Origin: Phoronis australis
Lineage: Eukaryota; Phoronida; Phoronidae
DNA length: 42,895 nucleotides
Assembly: GCA_002633005.1 (NCBI GenBank)
Contig: NMRA01000968.1
Span: forward strand, 39,407 to 82,301
Direction of reading: 5' to 3'
Shown here: in pieces, positions 19,871 through 31,609 of the stretch
How the letters are laid out: each line of letters starts with the position of its first letter
Numbering within the stretch: position 1 is the stretch's first letter
Notes under the pieces: generated by a model
Databases searched by the model: none
Seen by the model: the letters and a program-made list of their open reading frames with translations, nothing else
What the model was told of the DNA's origin: nothing
Translations under genes and position numbers: made by a program

Positions 19871-21605
19871 TTGAGACATACATTCGCTTAGCTGATTCAA
19901 AGCGGCTATATAAACACCGTGTAAAAATCCTGCGTCTTTCTACCTATAGAATGTTCGAGTGCTTTTGAATAGCGCTGCGTAAACATCGGCTGTACGGTTT
20001 CTTTCTTCAATTTCAATAGGGTTTGCTGTATGTAAACAATAGACGCGTCAATGTTAGATTCTTTTGATAACAGCCAATAGCCTTGGAAATAAACACTTTT
20101 GACCCATTTCCAGATCCCGCGTAAATTGCCCGCCCATCCGTCGAAATAAGATTAATCACATCTGAGTCTTAACATTTTTTCAAGTCCCTGTAGTGTGTAA
20201 CAGTGAAAATGAATTTGGCACGTCAGTTGGATACTAATTATATGCGAGCATGAAATAATGTGATATTTTATACAGTATATTTTTAAAATTTCAGACTTGG
20301 TTACACCTTGAAACATCACCCGATTATTAATCTTTTTCTCCAAAACAAGAGAAAGGTTTATTCAAGAGCGTGCTACTTCAGTCTGACCCACCAATAGTTC
20401 CAAGTGTATATTTGGTTACATTCATGAATACTAATTAGAAATCTATCACTGCTTAATTACTCCTGCTGATTCTGTGAAGGTCATTAAAAGCACTGAGGTT
20501 AAATTCTGACCATTTTTTAAAATTTAAATGGTAAAAATTTAGATGTATATTATGTGCTAGCTATGTTAATGTCGTATGTAACTCTCGGGTTGTTGTGCGC
20601 GCGTGGGTATCGGTTTTGACCAAGCTCGCCCTTCTTGCTGGTGTGAATAAAATTCGCATTCACACCTGTCAACGTGAACAGTCCATGTCAACATCATTTC
20701 CAAGTGTACAACTAGAACCTAAACATAATACATAGTGTATGAGAAACAGAGAAATTAAAAAAAAATAAAAGCTTGTCCTCCTCTTATATCTTGCACTTCT
20801 TCAGTATGGATGGAAAGGGGAACTTCACTTCGTTAGTAAATTCAGTCACATACCCTCAGATATTCTTTTTTCTGATTTTTAACCCATTTTATTCGCTTTG
20901 CAGGAGTGAATAGAATAATGTAATGCAGTGCTAATTTGCACTCTATATATACAGGAAAATTTAAAGGAAATCTCCATTTTTTGCATCGGGCTTTTGCATA
21001 AGTCATACTCTCATCGGCCAACGCTCAAGTGTGCGGCGAGTCATTATGCTGTTCATTGTGTAATGAATGGTCAACATCAGGTTCCGTATTTCTATAAAAT
21101 AAAATTTTACAAAAATTTCAAACTTTGTGAAACAAAATTAGTATAAATTTTGGTTCCTTTTACGTCATTTCCGTATTTGGCAGCACGATGAGACATTTGT
21201 ATTTTTGTCTTTTTCTTCTCCTCAAAAAAATCCTGTAAACAAAACATGGCGCCCACTTTCACGAGTTGTGTTTGTTCGCCTTAATTTAATTCACTCTCAG
21301 CTGCGCTTCAATGAACAAATCCTTTTAGAAATGAAAGTATAAACAAGACCAAGAATAAAATTTTTAATATGTATAAAAAGTTTACCCATGCTTAACATTT
21401 TTACGAAGAAATAGAACTTTAAATTAGAAAAATATGTTAAGAGTTGATGAACATCTTCACTTTGATATAAGATGTTACAAAAACCCTGTGGTTAAACTTT
21501 TCCCTGTCATTTTAAAAAGAAGCCTTCATCATTGGTCTTTATCTGCTGGAAAGGAATTCCTGATGCGGTATTAAGATTACACAGTGCAATGCTAGTTTTT
21601 GAACC
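19871..21605. other. Intergenic, upstream of the H1 gene
   Basis: No supported gene. A small inverted repeat, GGTGTGAAT / ATTCACACC (20640-20648 and 20658-20666, 9-base loop), follows a CpG-containing patch at 20585-20635. Confidence 0.5.
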
Positions 21606-21610
21606 CCAAC

Positions 21611-21703
21611 AAACACAAGGTGTGGGAAAGGTAAGCCATTTTTAATCCCAGGTGAACGAACTGTTGTGGCGCTTTCTTTTAGGTCGGCGTTTTGCTGTAT
21701 AAA
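21611..21703 (+). promoter_or_regulatory. H1 histone promoter: H1 box and TATA box
   Basis: AAACACA at 21611-21617 is the canonical H1 box conserved upstream of vertebrate and sea urchin H1 genes. TATAAA lies at 21698-21703, 81 bases downstream, and the start codon follows 63 bases after the TATA box. The spacing matches known H1 promoters. I see no clear CCAAT box between them. Confidence 0.75.
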
Positions 21704-21766
21704 CAACGTTCCGTTTTGCGCCTAATTCAGATACTGTCTAGACCCAGTACTGTTCAGACCGTCGAT

Positions 21767-22780
21767 ATGTCTTCACCAGCAAAGTCCGCTCAGAAGAAGG
21801 CCGCAAAGAAGCCGGCCGCTCACCCCACCTACCAGGTGATGGTGCGTGCCGCCATCGCAGCCCTGAAGGAGCGTGGCGGTTCCTCCCGTCAAGCTATCCT
21901 CAAGTACATCAAAGCCAACTACAAGGGACTTACTAGCCCCGAGGTGCACCTCAAGATGGCTTTGAGGAGAATGGTCAAGAGTGGTGTTCTTACCCAAGCA
22001 AAGGGTACTGGTGCCTCTGGCTCATTCAGACTTGGTAAGTTCACAGTTGCACAATTGACACACTAAGGTGTCCTTTTGTTTATCTTTTTTCATGAGTTCA
22101 GCCCATTCTCACTTCAATCAGTTGAAACGTGTACATGTTTAGTTGCTAGAAATGCAACTGCATCGTGGAGATTAGCAAATAGCTGTATCAAAACCGACGC
22201 TTTATTTACTTTTTTCTCACCTGTTGTTTTCTGCTTGTCAAAGGTGCGAAACCAAAGGTCGCTAAGCCAAAGAAGGCCAAGAAGCCCAAGGCCAAGAAGC
22301 CCAAAGCCAAGAAGCCCAAAGCCAAGAAGCCCAAGGCTAAGAAACCCAAGGTAGGCCTACTTTTATGCTATCAGCAGTGTCTCACGTTAATTAGTTGAAC
22401 AATTCGATGCATGTTTTTGCAAATTGTGTTAGATGTGAGTTAAGCAGGCAGAATGAATCACGAATGGTGCATCACACCACCTTGTGTCTGAAGTTTGGTG
22501 ACTTCTAATATATCAGCTCAGTAAACTCTAGCTCTCTAAAACCATCCACGCTGATTTCAGCCAATCGCGTTTCAGTAGTGACGGTGAAGTCTTAAATCTT
22601 ATAGATGCCTCTTCACAACGATTAGGATAACGGTAACCATTTCTCTCTTTTCAGGCAAAGAAGGCTGCCAAGAAGCCCGCCGCCAAGAAAGCCGCACCAA
22701 AGAAGCCAGCGGCAAAGAAACCAGCGAAAAAGCCAGCAGCGAAAAAGCCAGCCGCCAAAAAGCCCGCCGCCAAGAAATAG
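21767..22780 (+). CDS. Linker histone H1, three exons
   Basis: Exons 21767-22034, 22244-22350 and 22655-22780 join in frame (phases 1 and 0) to 166 residues. Linker histones bind nucleosome dyads and compact chromatin in the nucleus. Residues 1-18 are a Lys/Ala N-tail (SSPAKSAQKKAAKKPAA). Residues 19-90 are the winged-helix H15 domain, with MVRAAIAALKERGGSSRQAI, YIKANYK and GTGASGSFRLG. Exon 2 encodes the first part of the C-tail as KKPKA repeats. Exon 3 encodes the rest as KKPAA repeats ending KKPAAKK. The first ATG after the TATA box is used. Introns are unusual for H1: replication-dependent H1 genes lack them. With a polyadenylation signal and no histone stem-loop seen, it is likely a replication-independent or solitary variant. 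Reading through intron 1 would truncate the protein eight codons after the domain. Confidence 0.95.
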
Positions 22781-23135
22781 ATAGCAGTTTTTGAACTGAA
22801 CATAAATTGTAAATATTCTATTTATTTGAATGGTTCATGACTGGTTTATGCAACCGGAAGAACGCCTGTGTTTCCCAAGAACGGCAGAGTCGGGAATTGT
22901 TCGTTGGAAGGCCGCCATGTGGCATGAGACTGTTTCGCTAGACAGCGGAAGACCCTAGATTTTGTGATGATTGTTGAGATCGGGGATACGAAGTTTATAC
23001 ACATTTATTTTTGGGCTGATTTTAATTTCCTCGCCTAATTCGTTCATGGATGTGGTGAATCTCACATTATTTTCTCAACGTGTCAAATAGCGAAATCATT
23101 TTATATTTTTAGAAATAAATGTTATATTTTTTAAT
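22781..23135 (+). other. H1 3'UTR with polyadenylation signal
   Basis: After the TAG there is no 6-bp-stem histone hairpin or purine-rich U7 site that I can see. AATAAA at 23114-23119 is followed by a T-rich and GTGTGTTTTCC stretch that fits a downstream cleavage element. This supports a polyadenylated message. Confidence 0.7.
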
Positions 23136-23139
23136 TCTT

Positions 23140-26100
23140 TGTGTGTTTTCCTTTTGTTGGAACACTTGGGAAAATGAAGTTATGTCTAAATATCAGGATG
23201 GAGTAAAATAGTTCCATATGCATAGCAAATTTCTTGAACAACATTCACCCCATTGTGCATTTCATATGCTCTTGAATATATGAGAAGCGTCGTTCTCCCC
23301 ACAATGTTTGTGATTAATTGGTTAAACAAACAATTGAAATGTTAATTTTAACAAAGACTATTATGCTCAGAATTAAAAGATGCCATTACAACTATTCCAA
23401 TCTTCCCGTTCAAATGTCAAACAGAATCAATTTTTTTCGTATGTGGTAGAAGTTTTAAGCCTTTCAATTTACGTTTCGGTGTTGCTTGGCGAAAGCATAC
23501 CCATGCGACACCTTACGGTAAGCTGTCATGTCCACACATCAGCGCACGTCTGCTACACACACACGGCACCAATGAGATAAATATACCTCGAGTTGAAGTC
23601 ACGTGGTTTTCGTTGAGCGGAGTGGTCCGACATCTTGCTGATGAACCATGTAGTATCTAGGAGCCAATGTTGGTAACAACATGTGATTTCAAGTAAAAAC
23701 TCATAGCGTTAATATTAGTATAATCACGTGCTAACTAGGATTTTTAGAAAATCATTCAAGAGAATCATTGCATAGGCTACTTGAGCACATAACAGAGGTC
23801 TTGACTTTTATCTTTAGTTATAGCATGAAACGTCAAAACTAAAGTTTGATTTCCAGTATAAAGATCAGACCCAGAATCAATGATAAAATTGTTTGGTCTT
23901 TCGAGATTTGAAATTTAGAACTGAAATAAATTTTGTGGGTGAGAATCCGGTCGCAGAAACAATATTGTTCATTTTAATTTGGTCCCTAAAACCGACACCC
24001 ACTTACAAGTCGATGTTTCATGGTCTTTTACTTTACATTCCTTCTTAGTCCGATTTGTCTAATCTTTAAGGGTTTAGTGACCTTATTCTCTCCGAGATAT
24101 CTGTTTTTTTCTAGCAACGATGAAACACAAAAAGTGAACATAAGATTAATAGTTGTACATTTTTACAGAAAGGAACCAATTCGAAGATTTGTTAATATAA
24201 CCAGGTTATTAGGAATAAGGCAGGATCGATGGAAGGGATACCTCAAGAATGCTACACCCCACAATGTTATATTGGGACGGTAGATGAGTTGTTTCTGTAG
24301 ATTTCAAGAGAAAGGATAAATGTTAAAATCTGCAACTGTCTTACTTGAGGAAAAGCATCAATTTTATATTCTGTCCCCGTTGTTTATGATCTTTTGATAC
24401 TTACAGTGGGTATGTAGGACAGGGCAGTTATAGTTTATGACCATTGAGTTTCGTGGCGGGATCAATATAAATCTACTAGTAGCATAAATGTGGGACCCAA
24501 CTGAATCGAAGGATTAAATAAGAGTTGGTTGAAATCTGACTTGCTGAAAGTGAGTGCATGTACCAGTACGGTACTGTAACTTTGTACCAGCCAGACATTG
24601 CTCTTTTACTGTCATGTTGTGATTTTACTGCGTGATGGTGATATTTTGAAATAAATCAAATCTTTATTGTTTGAACTAGTTACAGTATCTCAATGTGTTG
24701 TTTCTGTGTGAACATTTTTTGTTGTCCTTCTCGTTCTCGATGGCCAACCAGATGGAAGTGTGCTTGTTACTGCCAGAAAAAATCTGCAATTCCGTACATC
24801 ATGGTAAGATAAAAGGAGTATATTGATTGGTGTAAAAATTAATGTTCAACTTGGTAAAAACTAATAATGTGAACGACTTTTTAAAATCATAGTTCCGCTT
24901 ATGTACATGTATTGCTGTCTTGTTTTACAACTGAGTCTAAGACACAACTGTTTGAACTGTGAGACAATATCGTTTCTAACTACAAGTTACCAGTTCACCA
25001 CTCTAAGATGAATTCGGTACTAAAACAAGTAACACTAGATAATTAAAGAAAAGTAGCGTATCACTGAAGAAGTTTTCCTTGAGATAACTCAGCACCCCTA
25101 ATACTCGTTTTATTTTTTGAAAAAAAAAATCTGCATAATGATGTAATTCTATATTCCTTGGTATATCCTGAAGCAGACAATTCCAGGCAACTGTCGGGAA
25201 AGAGGGTCTGTACAAATGCATATTTCGACCTCCGGCTTCGGCCGCCCAAGCAGTGGTGATAAGTCACAGGCACACTGGGCTAACCGATGAATACTGTGCG
25301 TATCTTAGCAACCAGTACAGGGTGTTTTTGGTGTCATTTGTGCATTGTTCTTTTTTCATTGAAATACTTCACGTTGCAAAATTTTGTTCGCAACGTTTAT
25401 TCAAACTGGCCTATGCCCTCAATTCCGAATAATTTTATGCACATGTACACAAACATGTACTAACAGTTCTATTTGTCTATTGTTGCATGCAGGCGTGAGT
25501 GTTTGTATGTTCATCGATTTCCATGCGTTTCTAATATTTTTTCTACACAGTGTTCAAGTGTTTCACACTAACACATGCCTCAAATCTTTTTGTTAGAATA
25601 AATCAAGCGGCCCATACTAAAAACTTTGGGAATGCAGTGATGTAATGGCTCGCCGGTGAGCGGCCCCCTTGACAGTTGTTCGTCTTGTCGGTTGATAAAC
25701 AACTTAAAAAATAGGTACTATACAATTATAAAGACGAAAAAAATTAATCACAGTAAAATATTATTTTCTAAACTTTATATATTTTAGTGATTGCCTTTTC
25801 GACTGGGCCGGTAAAACCTCCCAGGCCCTATAGCAGCACTCCGTGAGAATTAGGCTGTGGGCCAGAATTTGTAAGGCTTCAAGAAAATGATTTTTATGAG
25901 TACTTTAGGGGAGCAATTTTATTTTGGTGTTTTTCAATTCATTAACTAGAGTGTTTTCAAAATCTGAAAAGTTCCCACATATAAAGTTGCACATTTTTGA
26001 GAAATTTGAGTTTGAAATTGCATAATAACTACCATTAGAGCTAAGAGAACATTTGTAAAAACAACAACTTTTGCTATCTTTTTTGTAAAACAAGTAATAT

Positions 26101-26510
26101 GGTCCCTCAGTGTCATTGTATTGAACAGTAATACACTTACATTACATGTTTTACTATTGTAGACTAATTGTAAACAGTGAAATTTAAAAAATGCAAAGTG
26201 ACACCTAATGGCAGACATGCAAACTAAGTCTTGAATGTTACTGGGGGGTTATTCTGGCATTGTCTGGCAACAAAAATACCACAAAACACTTGAGACTGGG
26301 CAAAATTTGTGCCTCAATGACTGAACCATTGACTAATGGTGTAAAATACAGCTTGTTTGCATAATACATTAGAAATACGTTATAGCACAAAAACAATATA
26401 GTTGAATGATCTCTGTGAATGTGCACACAGACTGTATACCTAAATAATAGATTATTCTGACAGCGATTATCAAGCAGTATGAGATAAATACAAAACAATG
26501 ATCAAAGTAT
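23140..26510. other. Intergenic, no supported gene
   Basis: AT-rich with only short open frames. AATAAA at 24650-24655 with a GT-rich stretch 35-60 bases later (AATGTGTTGTTTCTGTGTG) could be a 3' end of an unseen transcript, or chance. Confidence 0.4.
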
Positions 26511-26625
26511 GTACTTTCTGTGACTTACTCAACAAATAAAATTCTCTTTTTAATACAAAAAACACTAAATAACGGGGTTGGAGGTCTATTTAGGGTTGAC
26601 CAAGTTGTCAAAGAAGTATCAAATG

Positions 26626-26928
26626 TCATGCAGTCAGTGTTGCTAATGTGTTACCACAGTTGTCACAGCTGCACATTTCTGCACAGCTTGACCCAGCATT
26701 GCAGGACAAACTCAGTTTCTCAGCACACATGCACTTGCAGTGTTCATCGTTTAGTATCGTCAATGAAGCTGCGGGCATCGACATACATTTTAACTGCAAA
26801 GCTCCACCGCCAAGGAGCCAGGTAAGGTCGAATAGAGAGGGTGCAGCACTGCGCACTGGTGATTGGCCCGCAGGCAACGAAGGTTCAAAAAATAAGTCCT
26901 TGTTAGGAGGCGGGCAGGATTTGGGCAA
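26626..26928 (-). pseudogene. Cys-rich CXC (tesmin/TSO1)-like remnant
   Basis: A minus-strand open frame of 100 codons ends with CKCMCAEKLSLSCNAGSSCA then EMCSCDNCGNTLATLTA. The spacing C-C...L-C...C-EMC-C-NC-NT resembles the C-terminal half of CRC/CXC domains, which are common in transposon-derived and chromatin proteins of invertebrates. The front half of the domain is missing, and the N-terminal 40 residues look like non-coding translation. A TE-derived fragment is the best guess. Confidence 0.35.
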
Positions 26929-27275
26929 ACGTTTGATTCAAAATATGTTATAATGGGCTGTGTTAATTAGAGTCAGCAAGTGAATTATTGAACACTAGCC
27001 TCAATTCACTTTCGTATCTCTTAGTCGGACACAAACTACAACAGTGAGTAGCTTCAGCAGAGTTTCTTAAGATTGCCTGTCCAGACGGACTTATCAGGAA
27101 CTGATCCACCACCAGCCTAACAAATTTATATGCCGTCTAATCTGTCGCCTAAAAATGTTTATCGTCTAATAATTAGATTAGTTGATGCAACTGAAAATAA
27201 ATCAGCTGATATACCAGTGATTGAAATTTATTTTTTAAATCAGATGTCATACCATAGTCAATCGATTTACACTTG

Positions 27276-27480
27276 CAGTGGCGGATCTAGGATATCACAA
27301 GGTGGGCCCAACATTTTGTCCGGCTGTAAGCATTTGAGCAAACCACGATTTTAGATGCGCATGGCACCGAATGGGGAAAGGTCGGGAGGGGAGTTTTCCT
27401 CTAAAAATCAAGCATTTTCCTTGGTTCCTGAAGTATTATCCAAGTAAAAAAAGCAAAAATAAATTAACACAGAGAACGTG
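27276..27480 (+). mobile_element. hAT-like element end (CAGTGGCGGATCTAGG)
   Basis: CAGTGGCGGATCTAGG at 27276-27291 has the CA...GGCGGAT form of hAT terminal repeats and is followed by GGTGGGCCCAACATTTTGTC. The first ~45 bases resemble the interior start of the element at 37643. No inverted right end is found nearby, so it is truncated or diverged and the right boundary given is arbitrary. Confidence 0.35.
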
Positions 27481-27495
27481 TCAAACAGGAAAAAC

Positions 27496-27568
27496 TGCAA
27501 TTACAAGAGACTCGAACTCCCGAACAGGCGGATAAAGCGCGCGTGCTTTACCACTACACCACCAGAGT
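27496..27568 (-). pseudogene. tRNA-like pseudogene or SINE head
   Basis: On the minus strand there is an A box (TGGTGTAGTGG, 27551-27561) and a B box-like AGTTCGAGTCT (27508-27518) at tRNA spacing, with a roughly foldable anticodon arm. The putative anticodon would be TTA, complementary to a stop codon. The acceptor arms (ACTCTGG and GTAATTG) do not pair. It is therefore not a working tRNA. Confidence 0.5.
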
Positions 27569-27719
27569 TTATCTCCAAATCTGATACTAAGAGACTTGTT
27601 TACGGTCCACAGCGTTTGCGCGCGAAACCTACTTCTTTTTGTAATGCTTATTACACGTTTTATAATTTGTGCAATCGATTCTTAACAAATTTGTTGTATT
27701 TAAAATAGTATTCAAATGC

Positions 27720-30200
27720 CCAAAAGACCAAATCCATTTTTGGTGTTGGCAATAATGACGGGATTGCTTTGGAAATCATCTTACGTTAAGATTTGACAAA
27801 GAGAGAATTATGAGTTTCAGAGTGATTCACTAAGGCTTCGATTAAAATTCACATCTTACCAGCAGTTTTTGTGTTTTCATTGTCACTCAGGTTCCATTTT
27901 CTTTAAAAAATGAAATGAATTTTCTTCATTCTGATTGCACAAATGGAGCAGACGACGGAAACGGAGTCGTTGTGCGCAGCGCCACTGCCGGCCACCTGGG
28001 ATATAGCGGGGGAGCATATACTTAGCCATAGTTCCGTTACGAATGCGCCGTGTTCTGAATTNTTTACAAAAAACTGAGAAGAGGTTCCTCCTATCCCAGG
28101 ACTATGGCAGGTGATGATGGCCACTTGGGCGTGTTGGTTACAACCATCTATTCCATTTAACCTTCTCCCACAGTATAACGCCATATGATTATCTCTTGGC
28201 GCAAGCAAAGTCGATGTGGCAACTGAACAAGTGAGTGTTCGAAAAATATTATTGCAGGAGTATTTGTTTAAACTGGGAACAAATGAAAACATTAACGCCC
28301 TCCTCAGAGGCATCTCTCTACGCGGTACTTGTAAACTTATACAGGAACATGACTTATGTTTTAACCAGTGTGATGCACAATTTGCCGAAAAGCATACGGC
28401 ATATGGAGTACAGTGTACCTATGGTATGATCAACGTTTCAACCGAGTCAGCGGTATTGTTTAAGGCCTAGGCAGCCAAGGGGCTAAATAAGTTTTAAAGA
28501 ACAACTTGCGATAATACTGAAACACACTTGGAAAACACCAACATGTACCTTTCAAAAGCACTTAGCTGTTTTTCAAAGCTGTATAGTTCTTATTTCTTTT
28601 TCTTTATTGAAATGTGGTCCATAATATACTTTTCCCTGCTAACAAATGATGCACTAATGTTTCAGAATGTTCCTATCATATTCAGGTTAATTGGGTGTTT
28701 CAGATTTTGGAAGTATAATTGATTTTCTTGGGAAATCTTGGGTAACATCTGTATCAATTTCAGAAACTTCAGCTTTAGTAGTACTGCTGGTGTCTTGAAA
28801 CGTTGCTATGCCTTTCTATGTCATTTCCATTTTTGGTCTGACACTTAGTCTTCTACAGCAGTATACTAATACTGTATAGGCTATACTAGGACATGCAAAC
28901 GTTTGTGACACCTCTTCTTCTTTGATCTACTGATCTGCAGAGTTCCACAGTCCATCAGCTTTCGTCAAGAAACTTCTCTAAGTTTCTTCAGGCTTTGGCA
29001 TCACGATTTTGTGCTGTTTGATAAACCTTGAATTATACAGGCATCACACTCCTTGGGAGCAGCCATATTGAATTAACTAAGCACAACAATACAATCTGGC
29101 TATTTGATTGGTCAATTCAATAAAAAAGCGCCACCAACTGGCAGGAATGTGCATCATATTTTGTGCAACAAAAACACCTTTAAAAAATGTGCAAGTGTAG
29201 ACGTGGGAACTTTTTGGAGTTTGATTTATATGTATCTTACCTAGCCACATAGAAAAAACTAGGTTGCCTCCCCAAAGTACTCACAAGGATGAACGCTATG
29301 AGATCTGGCCCACGGACTAACTTTCAGCCAAAAGCATCAGGAATTTTTTTTTGCAATCATGGCTTATTTGACCTTTTAAGCATGCGTGGGTCACAGATTT
29401 ACATTGCTTTATGTTGCCTCGTTAGTAGTCAAATTTTATTCTGAAAATTCCCCGGCTTCCATAAAACCACCGTGCTTTTGTTTACATAGCGTTCATCATA
29501 AATATGGTGGACCGTGTGTGACGCTATGTCTGGCTTGCGAGTAGCGCTGTGTAGACGTGTCGTCTCTCTATTCTGTATAATAGCTCATTGCACGGCGCTC
29601 TGTTCACGCACCTATGTAGCGTATATTCACCGTACTAACGAAGTCTCCAGACACAGACTTGATATTCAACACAGTCTTTTAAAGTCAACAGCTTAAAACA
29701 TTTTCCATTCTTTACACATTACGTGCATAGTAATCGTAGTCTGATCCTGAAGAAAGTTTCGTAACAATTGCGTAATAATAACCATAGTAATTGTTCTTGT
29801 TACCGTTTTTTTTATTCTGAACTCGATCGTGGCGTTATTGCACTTTCACCAGCCAAGATCTGCCCATACTTTTCAAACCATGCATGCTTATCAAGTCCTG
29901 ACACAGTTCAGTAACGCGTAGGACCTCGCTAAAAAAACAAGACGTGGCGAGATTTCGTGAGATAATGCCATGTATTTCAAATGATTTTGGCTAGATTTCA
30001 GGGAGACCCTATGTCGTTACTGAACTCTACTCTGTATTTCTAGTAATAAGCCGAGGAGGGGGGAGGCGGCTCAGAGGCAATATTAGCGGTCCTTTCCACG
30101 ACACTACGAGGCCGTATACGAAGCGGCAGAGTACATTTTCACTGTCTGTGAAACCTTCTCCGGCATGGGTATAGGGCTGGGTGCGGTGGCCATTTGAGCA
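27720..30200. other. Intergenic, no supported gene, one N join
   Basis: A single N at 28062 probably marks another contig join. The minus-strand frame across it (27903-28313) and several short plus-strand frames show no recognisable domain. A perfect 9-bp hairpin (AAGAAACTT / AAGTTTCTT) lies at 28967-28988. Confidence 0.4.
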
Positions 30201-30235
30201 AAGAAATATGTTGGAGCATCAACATTTTGGAAGGG

Positions 30236-31605
30236 ATGATTGAGTTAGGAGAGCTTGAGGACCACTACGTAGTGTTTAAAGACAATGTTTACGATGTTTT
30301 TATATCGACAAAAATATCAATACTTCTTACAAACGAGTTACAAGAATAGTATTTTCTGAAGATCGTTAGTTGGAGAACCTATTGGTGACGATATAGTTTT
30401 TCGTAGGAAACTTGCATTTGTCGACCAGTTTGCGGGGTGTCACTTTTATGACCATATATATGTACAGTGTTCATGTCTAACGGATGAGGATGTTGAGAGC
30501 ACATGTACTGGCAATCGAGTTTCTTGTTGTAGCAGCACTTAATGGGGCCATAACGGGCAACAACTGAGTTGATATCACGTTGGGCAGGAATAGATTCCTG
30601 GGGTAGGAGACCCATGCCCACTGTGGGTTGCCGTGTACCGTACTCTCTTTGTTTCACCACAGTTATCTGCACGCTAGCCTTCGGATATTTTCTGTTTATT
30701 CTATACACGCGTTTTCTGCCCACAAGTCAATCATTAGAGGTGCCCATTGGACGAATATAAGGACAGGGGGTGGATGTGGAAAAATAGCTTCCATATTAAA
30801 ACGTTTCAAAGTTTCATAGAGAACGAACACCAAAAGACTGGCCAAAGAAATTTTTCACCAACACACTGCCTGTGGGGCATTCATACGTCGACGATTTCGA
30901 GTATTGAATCTCTTGTTCTTTATTGGCGCGCCAATTTGTGTAGTAAGGGTATTGATACACCCGAAGGTATATTTGTTACTTCCAAATGCACTGGTAAAAA
31001 TGTTCTATTGTAACCCGGACATGTCTGTTGAAATGCCCTGTACTGTGCATTTCAAATTTAAAGGAATAATTCTACTACTTGCATAGAACTTAGAAAGCGT
31101 GCTGTTTCTACCTTTCGTGTTGTCAAGTGACGGTTTATCAGGTCAAGGTTATTTTATTCTAGAGACTGGCGAGGGTTCGTTGTTTCCGATTGACGTTCAT
31201 GTATTTGTGTACCTACGAAAATGACTTGATTCCGGTAGACAATTTTTGACAGAAATTGATAATGCTTTAGCAGCCTTAGATGAAGTTGGACAGTCGGGAA
31301 AATCTATTATAATACCGCGACCTCCAAAACACAAAGAGCACCAGGCGATTCTATCAATTCGAAATAACCCTCTCAGGAACTTTTTTCAGTAAATTTTGAC
31401 ATCGGTTGATGAAATTTGGCCAGTTCATATTTGTCGCCCGGTTACGGGGGCCCAGCCTTCAGAAACGGGGTAGCAACTGCAGATTTCGTCAATGTACCAG
31501 TTACCCAGAACCGCACCATTTCACTCTGAACCTTCAAAGCATTATCCTAACAAAGTAAATCTTTACATTAGACCTACTTTTCAATCGCAGCTAAGGTTTC
31601 CTAGA
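30236..31605. pseudogene. Unrecognised cluster of broken reading frames
   Basis: On the minus strand 30379-30723 is open for 114 codons (starting GRKRVYRINRKYPKASVQ, Cys pairs near the end), and the frame upstream continues past a TGA. On the plus strand one frame runs from about 30820 to 31605 with only four internal stops (31084, 31225, 31393, 31470) and includes EIDNALAALDEVGQ and IIIPRPPKHKEHQAIL. A separate short frame starts at 30236. Stop density is well below chance for this composition, suggesting a decayed element with divergent genes. I recognise no family. Confidence 0.3.
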
Positions 31606-31609
31606 TGAT

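Noticed and set aside
19463-19900. Reading frames across the N gap
   Set aside because: Almost all codons are N.
21773-21997. Minus-strand frame across H1 exon 1
   Set aside because: Shadow of the H1 coding sequence.
22781-22960. Histone 3' stem-loop after H1
   Set aside because: I searched by eye for a 6-bp stem with a four-base loop and a purine-rich element and found none.
27903-28313. 136-codon minus-strand frame
   Set aside because: It spans the single N join at 28062 and shows no domain, so its length may be artificial.
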